Source of the DNA: Candidatus Mcinerneyibacterium aminivorans
GTDB lineage: Bacteria > Macinerneyibacteriota > Macinerneyibacteria > Macinerneyibacteriales > Macinerneyibacteriaceae
Assembly: GCA_008086245.1 (NCBI GenBank)
Contig: VSIX01000028.1
Location: 1-29,517, forward strand
Direction of reading: 5' to 3'
DNA length: 29,517 bases
The notes under the pieces were generated by a model, which did not search any database, was not told the origin of the DNA, and saw nothing but the letters and a program-made list of their open reading frames with translations. A program made the translations under genes and the position numbers. Position 1 is the stretch's first letter. Each line of letters opens with the position of its first letter. Shown here in pieces: positions 16,129-24,259 of this stretch.

Positions 16129-16923
16129 ATGAAAAAAGCAATCTCTATTTGCCTGTTTTTACTTATTATATTTGGGGCTATTTTTCCTCAGGATATTGAA
16201 ACTACAAATATAATGGAAAATAAAAATTCTGGAATAATATTGTTTCCTACTGCATATACCAAACAGCGAGGTCAATATGAATCTAAAATTGAAATGGAGC
16301 CTTTTAAGATCAAATCTGCAATAGGAATAACACAGAGACTAATGCTTGGGGTGTCTTATGGAGGAGAACATGTTATTGGCACCACCGATATAGATTGGTA
16401 CCCTAAAGTGGAATTTAATATAAAATATAGACTTTTTGATGAAAAGCAATCTGTTCCTGCTTTTGCAGTAGGTTTTTCCTCAGATGGATGGGGAAAATAT
16501 CTGGATAGTGCTGAGAGATATTTAATTAAATCAAGGGGTTTTTTTGCTGTAGCTAGTAAAGATATAACTATTATTGGTGGATCTAATGTTAATTTTGGAG
16601 TTAATTATTCTGTAGAGGGTGAAGATGAAAGTAGCGGGTTTGATATTTTTACTTCTGTAAGAAAAAATTTAAATGAAGAACTTTCTATAATAGGAGAATA
16701 TGATTTTGCCATTAACGATAGTGGTGAAAATAAGCTGGGAGAGGGCAAAGGTTATTTGAATTTTGGAATAAGATGGAATTTTGCACCAGAACTTGTTATA
16801 GATTTTCAGCTGATAAATGTACTTCAAAATTTTAATACAGATATAGATAACCCAATTTCTGTAAGCAAAAAAAGGGATAAAATCTCGAGGAATATAGCTG
16901 TAACCTATAGAGCTTTCTTTTAA
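16129..16923 (+). CDS. Outer-membrane beta-barrel protein, YjbH-like pattern
   Basis: 264 residues with a signal peptide (MKKAIS plus hydrophobic residues, ending FPQ at about 21). The mature part is a run of amphipathic strands rich in glycine and aromatics: LMLGVSYGGEHVIG, VEFNIKYRLFDE, PAFAVGFSSDGWGKY, FGVNYSVEGED, SIIGEYDFAINDSG, GYLNFGIRWNF. It ends AFF, a barrel-type C-terminus. The PTAYT...VSYGG...IKYRL...PAFAVGF order resembles small YjbH-like barrels found in many candidate phyla. GAAAGGAG precedes the ATG by about 5 nt, and it follows dnaE by 14 nt, probably sharing its transcript. No substrate can be proposed. Confidence 0.72.
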   Translation: MKKAISICLFLLIIFGAIFPQDIETTNIMENKNSGIILFPTAYTKQRGQYESKIEMEPFKIKSAIGITQRLMLGVSYGGEHVIGTTDIDWYPKVEFNIKYRLFDEKQSVPAFAVGFSSDGWGKYLDSAERYLIKSRGFFAVASKDITIIGGSNVNFGVNYSVEGEDESSGFDIFTSVRKNLNEELSIIGEYDFAINDSGENKLGEGKGYLNFGIRWNFAPELVIDFQLINVLQNFNTDIDNPISVSKKRDKISRNIAVTYRAFF

Positions 16924-16933
16924 AAAAACGCAG

Positions 16934-16961
16934 TTGTATTCTTTAGAATTTATTATATAAT
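16934..16961 (+). promoter_or_regulatory. Putative promoter of pyk
   Basis: TTGTAT (16934-16939), a 16-nt spacer and TATAAT (16956-16961); a second TATAAT lies at 16966-16971. It allows the pyk-HEAT-TrmJ-nitroreductase group to start independently of dnaE. Confidence 0.45.
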
Positions 16962-16988
16962 ATATTATAATGAAGGTTGTGATGTTAT

Positions 16989-18386
16989 GTGAAAAAGTTT
17001 AATAAAACAAAAATTATTGTTACATTGGGACCATCCACTTTTGATATTGAAAAAATAAAAAAGTTAATAAAAATAGGTGTTGACGTATTTCGAATAAATT
17101 TTTCACATGGTTCTTATGAGGATTATAAAAATATAATTGATAAAATTCGTAAATATGATGAAACTATAGCGTTGATGGCTGATTTAAAAGGGACGGAAAT
17201 CAGAACACATGTTCAAAAAGAAAATGGTATAAAACTAAAACAAAATGATGAAATCGACCTTGTATATGATAATAAAAAAGTGGGAAATAACAATTTTTCC
17301 CTTCATTACAGCAAAGTTTTAGATATAAGCAAAAAAGGAAGACATATTTTAATAGATGATGGTAAAATTGATTTTGTAATTGAAGAAGTAAAAAGAGATA
17401 GACTAAAATTAAGATCTTTAACCGATGGTGTCTTGAAGAATAGAAAAAGTGCCCATTTCGCGGAAACAGATGTCCCCTTTCCTCTTCTTACATCCCAGGA
17501 CAAAAAAGATATTGAGTTCGCAAAAAGGAATAACTTTGATTTTGTAGCTGCTTCAATGATTAAAAGTGAAAAAGAGATTTATGCAATTAGAGGACTTCTC
17601 AATGAAGAAATGCAGCTTTTAGCAAAAATAGAACATCCCAAAGCAGTCTATAATATCGATAGTATTATAGATGCTTCAGATATGATTTTAGTAGCCCGAG
17701 GAGACCTGGGGGTAAAAATGCCGATAACAAAAGTGCCTGTGATTCAAAAAAATATAACAGATAAAGCAAAAAAAGCGGGAAAACCGGTTATTATTGCCAC
17801 CCAGCTATTAGAATCAATGGTTGAAAATCCAAGACCTACAAGGGCGGAAGTAAATGACATAGCTTCGGCAATTGTAAATATGGTTGATGCTTTAATGCTT
17901 ACAGGAGAAACAGCAGCGGGACAGTATCCAATTGAAAGTGTGGAGATGCTTAAGGAAGTAATAAAAAACACAGAGGATTCAATTAATTATGAAAATTATC
18001 TGCAGAATATTGATGTTAATAAGGGGAATATAAGCGAATCAATAAGCTATGCAGCTGTAGATGCTTCTTACTCCCTGCCGGCAAGGGCAATATTGTGTTT
18101 TACGTCATCAGGGGCAACAGCAAGAAGAGTTGCAAAATTTAGACCACAATTACCGATTTATGCTTTTACTCAAAAAAAGAATGTTGTTAGACAGTTGCGG
18201 GGGGTTTTTGGAGTTATTCCTTTTACAATAGGACATTTTAATACTATGGAAAATATGATTGATGAGGGGAAAAGAGTTCTTCTTAAAAATAAGTTTATAA
18301 AACCAGATAATAAAATAGTGATTACTTCTGGAACACCAATAGGAAGAACCGGAACTACAAATACCATCAAAATAATAGAAGTTTAA
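16989..18386 (+). CDS. pyk: Pyruvate kinase
   Basis: 465 residues. This glycolytic enzyme transfers phosphate from phosphoenolpyruvate to ADP. Visible motifs are KTKIIVTLGPS at the N-terminus, RINFSHGSYEDY (residues 34-45), the B domain (about 70-160), LLAKIEHPKAVYNID with the catalytic-region lysine and glutamate, ILVARGDLGVKMP, and the substrate signature PVIIATQLLESMVENPRPTR. The C-terminal domain (about 345-465) ends in the usual regulatory fold but lacks the extra phosphohistidine domain of some firmicutes. The start is GTG at 16989. An ATG at 16987 is out of frame and meets an immediate stop. HEAT-repeat and RNA methyltransferase genes follow closely. Confidence 0.95.
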   Translation: MKKFNKTKIIVTLGPSTFDIEKIKKLIKIGVDVFRINFSHGSYEDYKNIIDKIRKYDETIALMADLKGTEIRTHVQKENGIKLKQNDEIDLVYDNKKVGNNNFSLHYSKVLDISKKGRHILIDDGKIDFVIEEVKRDRLKLRSLTDGVLKNRKSAHFAETDVPFPLLTSQDKKDIEFAKRNNFDFVAASMIKSEKEIYAIRGLLNEEMQLLAKIEHPKAVYNIDSIIDASDMILVARGDLGVKMPITKVPVIQKNITDKAKKAGKPVIIATQLLESMVENPRPTRAEVNDIASAIVNMVDALMLTGETAAGQYPIESVEMLKEVIKNTEDSINYENYLQNIDVNKGNISESISYAAVDASYSLPARAILCFTSSGATARRVAKFRPQLPIYAFTQKKNVVRQLRGVFGVIPFTIGHFNTMENMIDEGKRVLLKNKFIKPDNKIVITSGTPIGRTGTTNTIKIIEV

Positions 18387-18401
18387 AGGAATTAGGGTAA
18401 A

Positions 18402-20339
18402 ATGGACTTACGAGATAGATTTACCAAAGTTTTTTTAATAGCGCTTCAAAAATTTCAATTATATAAATTTGACCATCCGGAATCCCAGAAATATTTCGAA
18501 AAGGTATACGCTTTAATCAACAAAATACTGAGTATGGATGAAGAATTAATTCTTCTCTTAACAGGAGAGCATGTCTATGTAAATGATAAAAGGACACATC
18601 TTCCATCAAACAAAGTAAATCTAATGAAGAAATTTTTTGCAGAAAGACCGTTTAGTGGATTTCAAATATTACAGGGATCTAAAAAAGATGAAATATCGTT
18701 GTTTTTTAAAATAATGATAGATGCCAGAAAGAAAAGTGCAAGCTGGGTAAATAAAACGAAATTATCCTATGAAGTGAAAAATGCGAATTATATATATCAT
18801 ATGGGAGCAAAAAACTTTGCGATAGGTTCGGAAAGTGTTGCCTCGGGAAGTCAAATTACTTTTAGCAGTAATGGTTCTCCACAGATAATTAAAAATTCCA
18901 CTAAAACGGAGGGGAAATCAACAGATACCGTTCAATCTGAAACTATTCCCTCTACAAATAATAGTGAAAAAAAATCAATGGAAAATAGTGTACTCAATGT
19001 CGTGGCAGAGCTGGATCAATATGATCTAAACAAAATAAAGGAAAATGAAATCGGTATTCATGAAATTGAAGAGAAATATAATTTAATTCCCTGGGATGAA
19101 CTCAATTATCTTGAAAAAAGTCAGAGAATAGCAAAATTTAAGGCATTGCCAAAAGAATTAATAGGACTAAATTTTCTCGAAATGTTTGAAAACATTGCTT
19201 ATGAGATGATTAATGAATATTTTAAAAACATCGATGAATTTATCAGAAAAAATATTGTAGATAGGAGAATCAAGGTAAGATTATCTATAATTAGGAATTT
19301 CATGAAACTTGTGGATTATTTGAAAAAGGAATTAATTGTGAAAATTTTAGGAACTTATAGATTCCTTATTGATTTTACAAATCAAAATTTTAAATTTGTA
19401 TCCGAGGATTTTAAAAACATACTGGAAAATATAACATTTATAATATTAAAAAAACTCTTGAAAAACGGAAATTTCGAAAATATCCAAAATATTTTTAATA
19501 AAATTAGAGTAAATGATAATTTCCGGAGTGTTCTCAGTAAATCAAGAATGTTTGATTATATTCATGAATTACTTCTTGTTATAAAAAAAGGCACAGTCTC
19601 CTTTGAAGAAAAAGAAATTCTCGAGGATTCAATTCTTATGATGGGCGAGGTTTCTGCTAAACCTCTACTTCAGATGTTGATGGAAGAGGAAGATAAAAAT
19701 ATGAGAAGAAAATTAATTTCATTAATTGTTGATATAGGGGAAGAAGTTGTTCCCTACCTTAAGAGACTACTAATTGATGATAGATGGTTTGTGGTAAGAA
19801 ACGGATTGAGCATCCTGGCCGAGCTTGAGGTAGAAATTAATTACAGTCAGTTGAAACCACTTGTTAGTCATAAGGATTTTAGAGTACGAAGGGAGCTTAT
19901 CAAATATCTTCACAATGTGGGGACACTTGATTCAGCCGAGATTTTGAAGGAGGTAATCTTTAAGGAAAACGAACCGGAACTTCAGCAACTGGCCATAAAT
20001 GGATTGTCCAAATTTGCAAATATAGAAATCATGAATGAGTTGTGGAATTATTTCAAAGAAATAGCAAATGATGGTGACTATTTTTCTCTTTCAAAATTAT
20101 TTATAGATGAATTTATTAAATATACAAAAAATGAGAACCCCAAATTTCTTTCGAAATTATATTCTATTCTTGAGTTTTCCACTTCCTTCTCACTGTTGAG
20201 TAAAGATCAGGTAACCAAGTTGAAACTCTATCTTATTAACAGTTTAAAAAAGGATGCTGAAGAAATATATGATGCTTTTTACCGAAAAATGAAAAAATCA
20301 AATAATAAAGAAGTGGAAAAAATTTCAAAAAAGATCTAA
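18402..20339 (+). CDS. HEAT-repeat protein with N-terminal conserved module
   Basis: 645 residues, with no signal peptide or membrane helix, so cytoplasmic. Residues 1-115 form a module (YKFDHPESQKYFEKVYALIN, LLLTGEHVYVNDKR, FQILQGSKKDEISLFFKIM) seen at the front of bacterial HEAT-repeat and some HD-domain proteins. Residues 150-195 are a Ser/Thr/Asn-rich flexible linker. From about 380 onward come helical HEAT-like repeats, for example AKPLLQMLMEEEDKNMRRKL, VVPYLKRLLIDDRWFVVRNG, LKPLVSHKDFRVRRELIKYL and DSAEILKEVIFKENEPELQQ. Such repeats are protein-binding scaffolds. It lies 15 nt after pyk and 4 nt before the methyltransferase gene, so it is part of the same operon. The partner is unknown. 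Confidence 0.72.
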   Translation: MDLRDRFTKVFLIALQKFQLYKFDHPESQKYFEKVYALINKILSMDEELILLLTGEHVYVNDKRTHLPSNKVNLMKKFFAERPFSGFQILQGSKKDEISLFFKIMIDARKKSASWVNKTKLSYEVKNANYIYHMGAKNFAIGSESVASGSQITFSSNGSPQIIKNSTKTEGKSTDTVQSETIPSTNNSEKKSMENSVLNVVAELDQYDLNKIKENEIGIHEIEEKYNLIPWDELNYLEKSQRIAKFKALPKELIGLNFLEMFENIAYEMINEYFKNIDEFIRKNIVDRRIKVRLSIIRNFMKLVDYLKKELIVKILGTYRFLIDFTNQNFKFVSEDFKNILENITFIILKKLLKNGNFENIQNIFNKIRVNDNFRSVLSKSRMFDYIHELLLVIKKGTVSFEEKEILEDSILMMGEVSAKPLLQMLMEEEDKNMRRKLISLIVDIGEEVVPYLKRLLIDDRWFVVRNGLSILAELEVEINYSQLKPLVSHKDFRVRRELIKYLHNVGTLDSAEILKEVIFKENEPELQQLAINGLSKFANIEIMNELWNYFKEIANDGDYFSLSKLFIDEFIKYTKNENPKFLSKLYSILEFSTSFSLLSKDQVTKLKLYLINSLKKDAEEIYDAFYRKMKKSNNKEVEKISKKI

Positions 20340-20343
20340 TACC

Positions 20344-21078
20344 ATGGATTTTAATAATATACATTTCGGACTTGTAAGAACATTTGACCCCGGGAATATA
20401 GGGTCGGCCTTTAGAGGTCTTATCAATATGGGGTTTGAAAATTTATGGGTTATTAACCCAATTAATTATATTCCTAAAACTATTGAGATGATGGCTGCCG
20501 GTACCAGAGATAGGCTGGATCTTTTAAAAAAGACCGATTCAGTTTTTGACTTTGCTAAGGATCTTGATGTAGTTTATGGGCTTACTGCCCGTAATAGAAA
20601 AATGTATGAGCAGATTTCAGTCAATGAACTTATCGCCGAACTCGAAAATAAGAAATATCAAAATATAGGCTTCCTTTTTGGAAATGAAACAAATGGATTG
20701 ACCAACGATGAGCTTAAATATGCCAAAAAAACAGTGTTTATACAAACCTCAGAAGAGAAACCAGTATTGAACCTCGCCCAATCAGTAATAATTATATCCT
20801 ATGAAATTAGAAAGCTATTATTAGATAAAAGAAATAATAAAAAAAGCAAACCGAAAAATTTTAATTACATTTCATTAAAAAAGAAAGAAAAATTATTCAA
20901 CAATATGTTCAAAATATTTTCAGAAGTATTTTTTAAGAAAGAAAAACGAATATCCAAAAAGAAAAAAATTCTTTTCAATTCAATTAAAAGATGGGATTTG
21001 ACAAAAACCGAGTTCAAGTATTTTAATAATATGTTTATTAAACTTTCACGAATTCTTAAGAAAAAGGAGGAAAAGTAA
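20344..21078 (+). CDS. TrmJ-like SPOUT RNA 2'-O-methyltransferase
   Basis: 244 residues. The three SPOUT/TrmH motifs are clear: GNIGSAFRGLINMGF (residues 17-31), FLFGNETNGLTNDEL (about 114-128) and PVLNLAQSVIIISYE (about 139-153). These build the trefoil knot that binds S-adenosylmethionine. The roughly 75-residue basic helical C-terminal tail and the TrmJ-type layout suggest 2'-O-methylation of tRNA position 32, as in E. coli TrmJ, but another tRNA or rRNA target is possible. No good ribosome site precedes the ATG, so translation is probably coupled to the HEAT gene 4 nt upstream. Its stop overlaps the next start (TAATG). Confidence 0.88.
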   Translation: MDFNNIHFGLVRTFDPGNIGSAFRGLINMGFENLWVINPINYIPKTIEMMAAGTRDRLDLLKKTDSVFDFAKDLDVVYGLTARNRKMYEQISVNELIAELENKKYQNIGFLFGNETNGLTNDELKYAKKTVFIQTSEEKPVLNLAQSVIIISYEIRKLLLDKRNNKKSKPKNFNYISLKKKEKLFNNMFKIFSEVFFKKEKRISKKKKILFNSIKRWDLTKTEFKYFNNMFIKLSRILKKKEEK

Positions 21079-21917
21079 TGTCAGGAATAATTTTTAATAA
21101 AACAAAGAAATTATCCGAAATTGTAACCTTTTATAAAGAGAAGCTCAATATGGAAATCTGGGATGATCAAACAAAATGTAAAATTCTTTCAAAAGGGAAT
21201 CTTCTTCTTGGATTTTGCGAATCCGATTTTTCTGAAACCGAAGGTATGATTACTTTTTTTTATGAAGACAAACAGATGGTTGATAAAATGTATAAAAATT
21301 TTAAAGATATTGCTACATGTAAACCCCGGGAAAATGAGGAATTTAATATATATCAATTTTTTGCAAAAGATCCGGAGGGGAGGAATCTGGAATTCCAGGC
21401 TTTTTTATATGATTTGGCACCATATAAAAGAGGGGATGAAATATTAAGAAAAAGAAGAAGCTATAGAAGGTTTAAGAAGAAAGAGGTTAAGGATACAGTT
21501 CTAAAAAAGATTTTAAAAGATTGCCGTTATTCACCAACTTCTATGAACAGTGAATCCTATTATTTTGTTATAGTAAAGAATAGGAAAAAGATCGAAAAAC
21601 TGGCAGCTATAAGGGGAAATTCAAGTAAGCCTATAAAAGAAGCCCCTGTTGCAGTTGCTGTTTGTGCTTCCGGAGAAAAAACTAAGAGGCCAAAGCAGGA
21701 TGGGGATATTGCTGCATATCATTTTATGCTATCAGCTTTTAACTACGGACTGGGCACATGCTGGATAGCTGATATGAATAGAAAAAAAGTAAAAAAGATT
21801 CTGGATATCCCTGAAAATGATTTTGTTGCCACTGTAACCCCGCTTGGATATCCTGATAAATATAAAAATAAGCCTGATAGAAGAAAAATTGAAGAGTTTT
21901 TCATTGTACAAAAATGA
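21078..21917 (+). CDS. VOC-nitroreductase fusion protein
   Basis: 279 residues. Residues 1-112 look like a glyoxalase/bleomycin-resistance (VOC) module: SEIVTFYKEKLNMEIWDD, then FFAKDPEGRNLEFQAF, the usual closing strand with its glutamate. Residues 118-279 are a nitroreductase fold: RKRRSYRRFKKKEV for FMN phosphate contacts, SPTSMNSESYYFVIV (the usual Asn-x-Gln appears as Asn-Ser-Glu), EAPVAVAVC, and GLGTCWIADM. Nitroreductases use FMN and NAD(P)H to reduce nitro, quinone or flavin substrates; the VOC part could bind or present a substrate. It overlaps the methyltransferase stop by 1 nt, with AAAGGAGG upstream. The VOC domain lacks an obvious first metal histidine, so it may be non-catalytic. 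Confidence 0.78.
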   Translation: MSGIIFNKTKKLSEIVTFYKEKLNMEIWDDQTKCKILSKGNLLLGFCESDFSETEGMITFFYEDKQMVDKMYKNFKDIATCKPRENEEFNIYQFFAKDPEGRNLEFQAFLYDLAPYKRGDEILRKRRSYRRFKKKEVKDTVLKKILKDCRYSPTSMNSESYYFVIVKNRKKIEKLAAIRGNSSKPIKEAPVAVAVCASGEKTKRPKQDGDIAAYHFMLSAFNYGLGTCWIADMNRKKVKKILDIPENDFVATVTPLGYPDKYKNKPDRRKIEEFFIVQK

Positions 21918-22051
21918 TGCATCTGCAACAAAATTGTGCATAAAAAATTTCTAGCTATATTTCTAAGCTAAAATAAAGTCATATATACTAAAATAACTTC
22001 AAGAATATTAATATAAAGTATATAGATAAAATATTGGGCTTCTTAACTCTC

Positions 22052-22069
22052 TATTATTTACAAATAATA
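22052..22069. promoter_or_regulatory. 18-bp dyad upstream of the sigma-54 promoter
   Basis: TATTATTT (22052-22059) and AAATAATA (22062-22069) are exact reverse complements around AC. The dyad ends 12 bp before the -24 element. It could bind a regulator or bending protein that aids sigma-54 activation, but such AT-only dyads also arise by chance here. Confidence 0.35.
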
Positions 22070-22081
22070 TGTTTGAAGATC

Positions 22082-22097
22082 TGGCACATTCTTTGCT
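22082..22097 (+). promoter_or_regulatory. Sigma-54 (-24/-12) promoter of the pilin operon
   Basis: TGGCAC (22082-22087), five bases, then TTGCT (22093-22097) match the RpoN consensus TGGCAC-N5-TTGCW at every fixed position. The GG and GC pairs are exactly 10 nt apart. Initiation would fall near 22108, and the leader carries AAGGAGG (22119-22125) 5 nt before the pilX-like ATG. Sigma-54 control by PilS/PilR is well known for type IV pilin genes; the activator is not in this window. Confidence 0.88.
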
Positions 22098-22130
22098 ATA
22101 TATAACAATAGCGATAAAAAGGAGGAAAAT

Positions 22131-24242
22131 ATGAAAAATAATAAAGGAATAGCACTTTTTTTAGCGATAGGATTCGTTGCTATTACCGCAGCTGTAATTC
22201 TTGGAGTGGGGATTCTTTTAAACAGTTATAGAACAACAAGTACCAGCTACAAAGAAAAAGAATATTCCATACATTATGCAAATTTAGCCTTAGAAGAAAT
22301 AAAGTGGAATTTAGAAAAAAGATACAAAGATTGGATGTATGATGCAACTCATAATCCTGGATCCGATGGATATTATGATTATGACCCCAGGGCAACCGGG
22401 GGGGATGATAATCTTTTGGATGGATCAGTTAATCCTGATACTGATGATTATTCCTATACAGCAGTTTCCACTGAGGGATTTTCTGATACTAATTATCAGG
22501 AATCTTACTGGATAAAAGTAATAGATCATTATGTCTGGCAGGAGGAGGATTCAAATGATATATATAGCAAATCATCAAGCAAATCTATTCCCTACGGTAG
22601 AGCAGAAGGGTGGATAAGAGTTGCCCAGGATTCAGAAGATGCTGCAAGCAAATTTACTTTCATATATGATGTTTTTTGCAGGGGGGTTAGTTATAGGGGA
22701 GTAGACATGGTTGAGCAGGATGGAGAATATGTTTACTCTGGAAATGGTAAGCCTCCTAGAGAAACTTTGATCCAGGCGACAGCTAAAGCAGGAGATAGTT
22801 TGTCCCTAAGTGAATTTAGCATATCGGTTTTTAAGGGGCATTTGAATGTCGGAAGGGGATATAACGGTTATGGAAGAATGCATGCCCAGAATTATATTAA
22901 ATTTATTGATCAACCCTCCGATAGAATTGGAGAAATACCCAAATTTTACAATGTTTTAAGTACATCAAATGCTGATGGAGCTGACGGCTTTATTTTTCAA
23001 AGACAGGCAGATGTAAATCAAATAGCTCCTTCAGAATGGGAGACCTGGGTATCCAATCACAAAGATGATACTATAACCACTAAAGATGGCACTACAGTAA
23101 GCACCTGGGGGTTTGATAAAAGCCCCAAGCTGGCCCATGCTGCTTTTGTTGGAGATTTTGCAGAACCGGCTATAATTCCTCCAATATCTCCCAAAACGGA
23201 TATGCACTTTAGAAAGGTTAGGGGGGCAGCAAGAGCAAACGGAATTTTCGTAGAAGAAGGAAATGTGGGATATATGTTTCTTGATCCCGGGGATGTAACT
23301 GTAAACGGGGATGGTGCAGTAGTAATTTATCTTGATTCTGGAACTTTATATGTTAATGGCGAAGCCCAATCAGGAGGAAGTCCATATACAATTCAAATAA
23401 GCGATCTGGATAACAAACTGGTATATGTTGATGGGGCCCCCCTATCTGCATCATATCCAATATCAAGCTGTGTGGATGAGGGAACTAGGAGTTACACATA
23501 CGGAAATTCAACGGATATGGGTATTTATACAACTTCTGGAATAAGAGGGCTTGCCGGTGTTTTAGACGGTCAGTTATCAATATTTTCAGGATACGATATT
23601 GTCCTGGCCGGAGATATAATATATCAAAACTTTCTGGATAAAATAAATTTCACCTATAAGGATTATTCAGGAGGAACAACATATGGAGAAATCAAGCAGT
23701 GGGCTTTAGTTTCCAGTCCAGGTGTTCCTTCAAATAATAACCCCAATTTGCTGGGAGTGAATGGGAAACATGATATTATTGTGCCTGGTGATATGTTTAA
23801 CTGGGCTTCAGATTATTCATATAATGGATTTAAAGCAGATAGATGTGATCAATCCGGAACTGGAATAATAAGTTCCGGAAGTATTAGTGGAGATGGGTAT
23901 CCCGATTTATTTACTTTTGGCTTATACTTCGGGGCACACAGGGTTTATGGAGAAGTCCCTGTTGTAACTCCTGAAGAAACATATGACAGGAGTAAGAAAT
24001 ATGTTGACTCAAAGGGAACCTGGTTCATATATGGAGGTCTGGGATCTGCACAACAGATTTATGCATCTTTATCATATTCTTCCCCAGGAATGGGACACGA
24101 TGAGGGATATGCATATAGAAGTTATAACTATGATCCCAATCTGTACAATTATGAACCTCCATTTACAATAGCTGTTACATCACAGCCCATTTGGAACTGG
24201 AGAATAGTAAATAATTTTCCACAGGGAATAGAACCCAAATAA
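22131..24242 (+). CDS. PilX-like/DUF4900-type pilus assembly protein
   Basis: 703 residues. The N-terminus NNKGIALFLAIGFVAITAAV is a prepilin-like hydrophobic helix after a short basic leader, lacking the glutamate at +5, as in PilX and GspK proteins. A helical spine follows (YANLALEEIKWNLEKRYKDW). The rest is beta-rich: a module near 240-290 (GHLNVGRGYNGYGRMHAQNY, EIPKFYNVLST), then FVEEGNVGYMFL, VVIYLDSGTLYVNGE and LDGQLSIFSGYDIVLAGDII. That order fits DUF4900 proteins. PilX-type proteins belong to the minor-pilin complex that primes pilus assembly at the inner membrane. It is first in the sigma-54 operon, and its stop overlaps an alternative start of the next gene. It is much longer than classical PilX (about 170-200 residues). 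Confidence 0.72.
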   Translation: MKNNKGIALFLAIGFVAITAAVILGVGILLNSYRTTSTSYKEKEYSIHYANLALEEIKWNLEKRYKDWMYDATHNPGSDGYYDYDPRATGGDDNLLDGSVNPDTDDYSYTAVSTEGFSDTNYQESYWIKVIDHYVWQEEDSNDIYSKSSSKSIPYGRAEGWIRVAQDSEDAASKFTFIYDVFCRGVSYRGVDMVEQDGEYVYSGNGKPPRETLIQATAKAGDSLSLSEFSISVFKGHLNVGRGYNGYGRMHAQNYIKFIDQPSDRIGEIPKFYNVLSTSNADGADGFIFQRQADVNQIAPSEWETWVSNHKDDTITTKDGTTVSTWGFDKSPKLAHAAFVGDFAEPAIIPPISPKTDMHFRKVRGAARANGIFVEEGNVGYMFLDPGDVTVNGDGAVVIYLDSGTLYVNGEAQSGGSPYTIQISDLDNKLVYVDGAPLSASYPISSCVDEGTRSYTYGNSTDMGIYTTSGIRGLAGVLDGQLSIFSGYDIVLAGDIIYQNFLDKINFTYKDYSGGTTYGEIKQWALVSSPGVPSNNNPNLLGVNGKHDIIVPGDMFNWASDYSYNGFKADRCDQSGTGIISSGSISGDGYPDLFTFGLYFGAHRVYGEVPVVTPEETYDRSKKYVDSKGTWFIYGGLGSAQQIYASLSYSSPGMGHDEGYAYRSYNYDPNLYNYEPPFTIAVTSQPIWNWRIVNNFPQGIEPK

Positions 24243-24259
24243 TGGGAGAGGGGAATATT

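Noticed and set aside
21917-21943. TGTGCATAA, identical to part of the mrp palindrome half-site, after the nitroreductase gene
   Set aside because: Only one half-site matches; the other arm is just ATGCA, and a 9-nt match in AT-rich DNA is not strong. It also lies more than 100 bp from the sigma-54 promoter.
24242-24259. Upstream ATG of the giant prepilin (adding six residues)
   Set aside because: The ribosome site lies between this ATG and the one at 24260, and the inner start gives a standard short basic prepilin leader.
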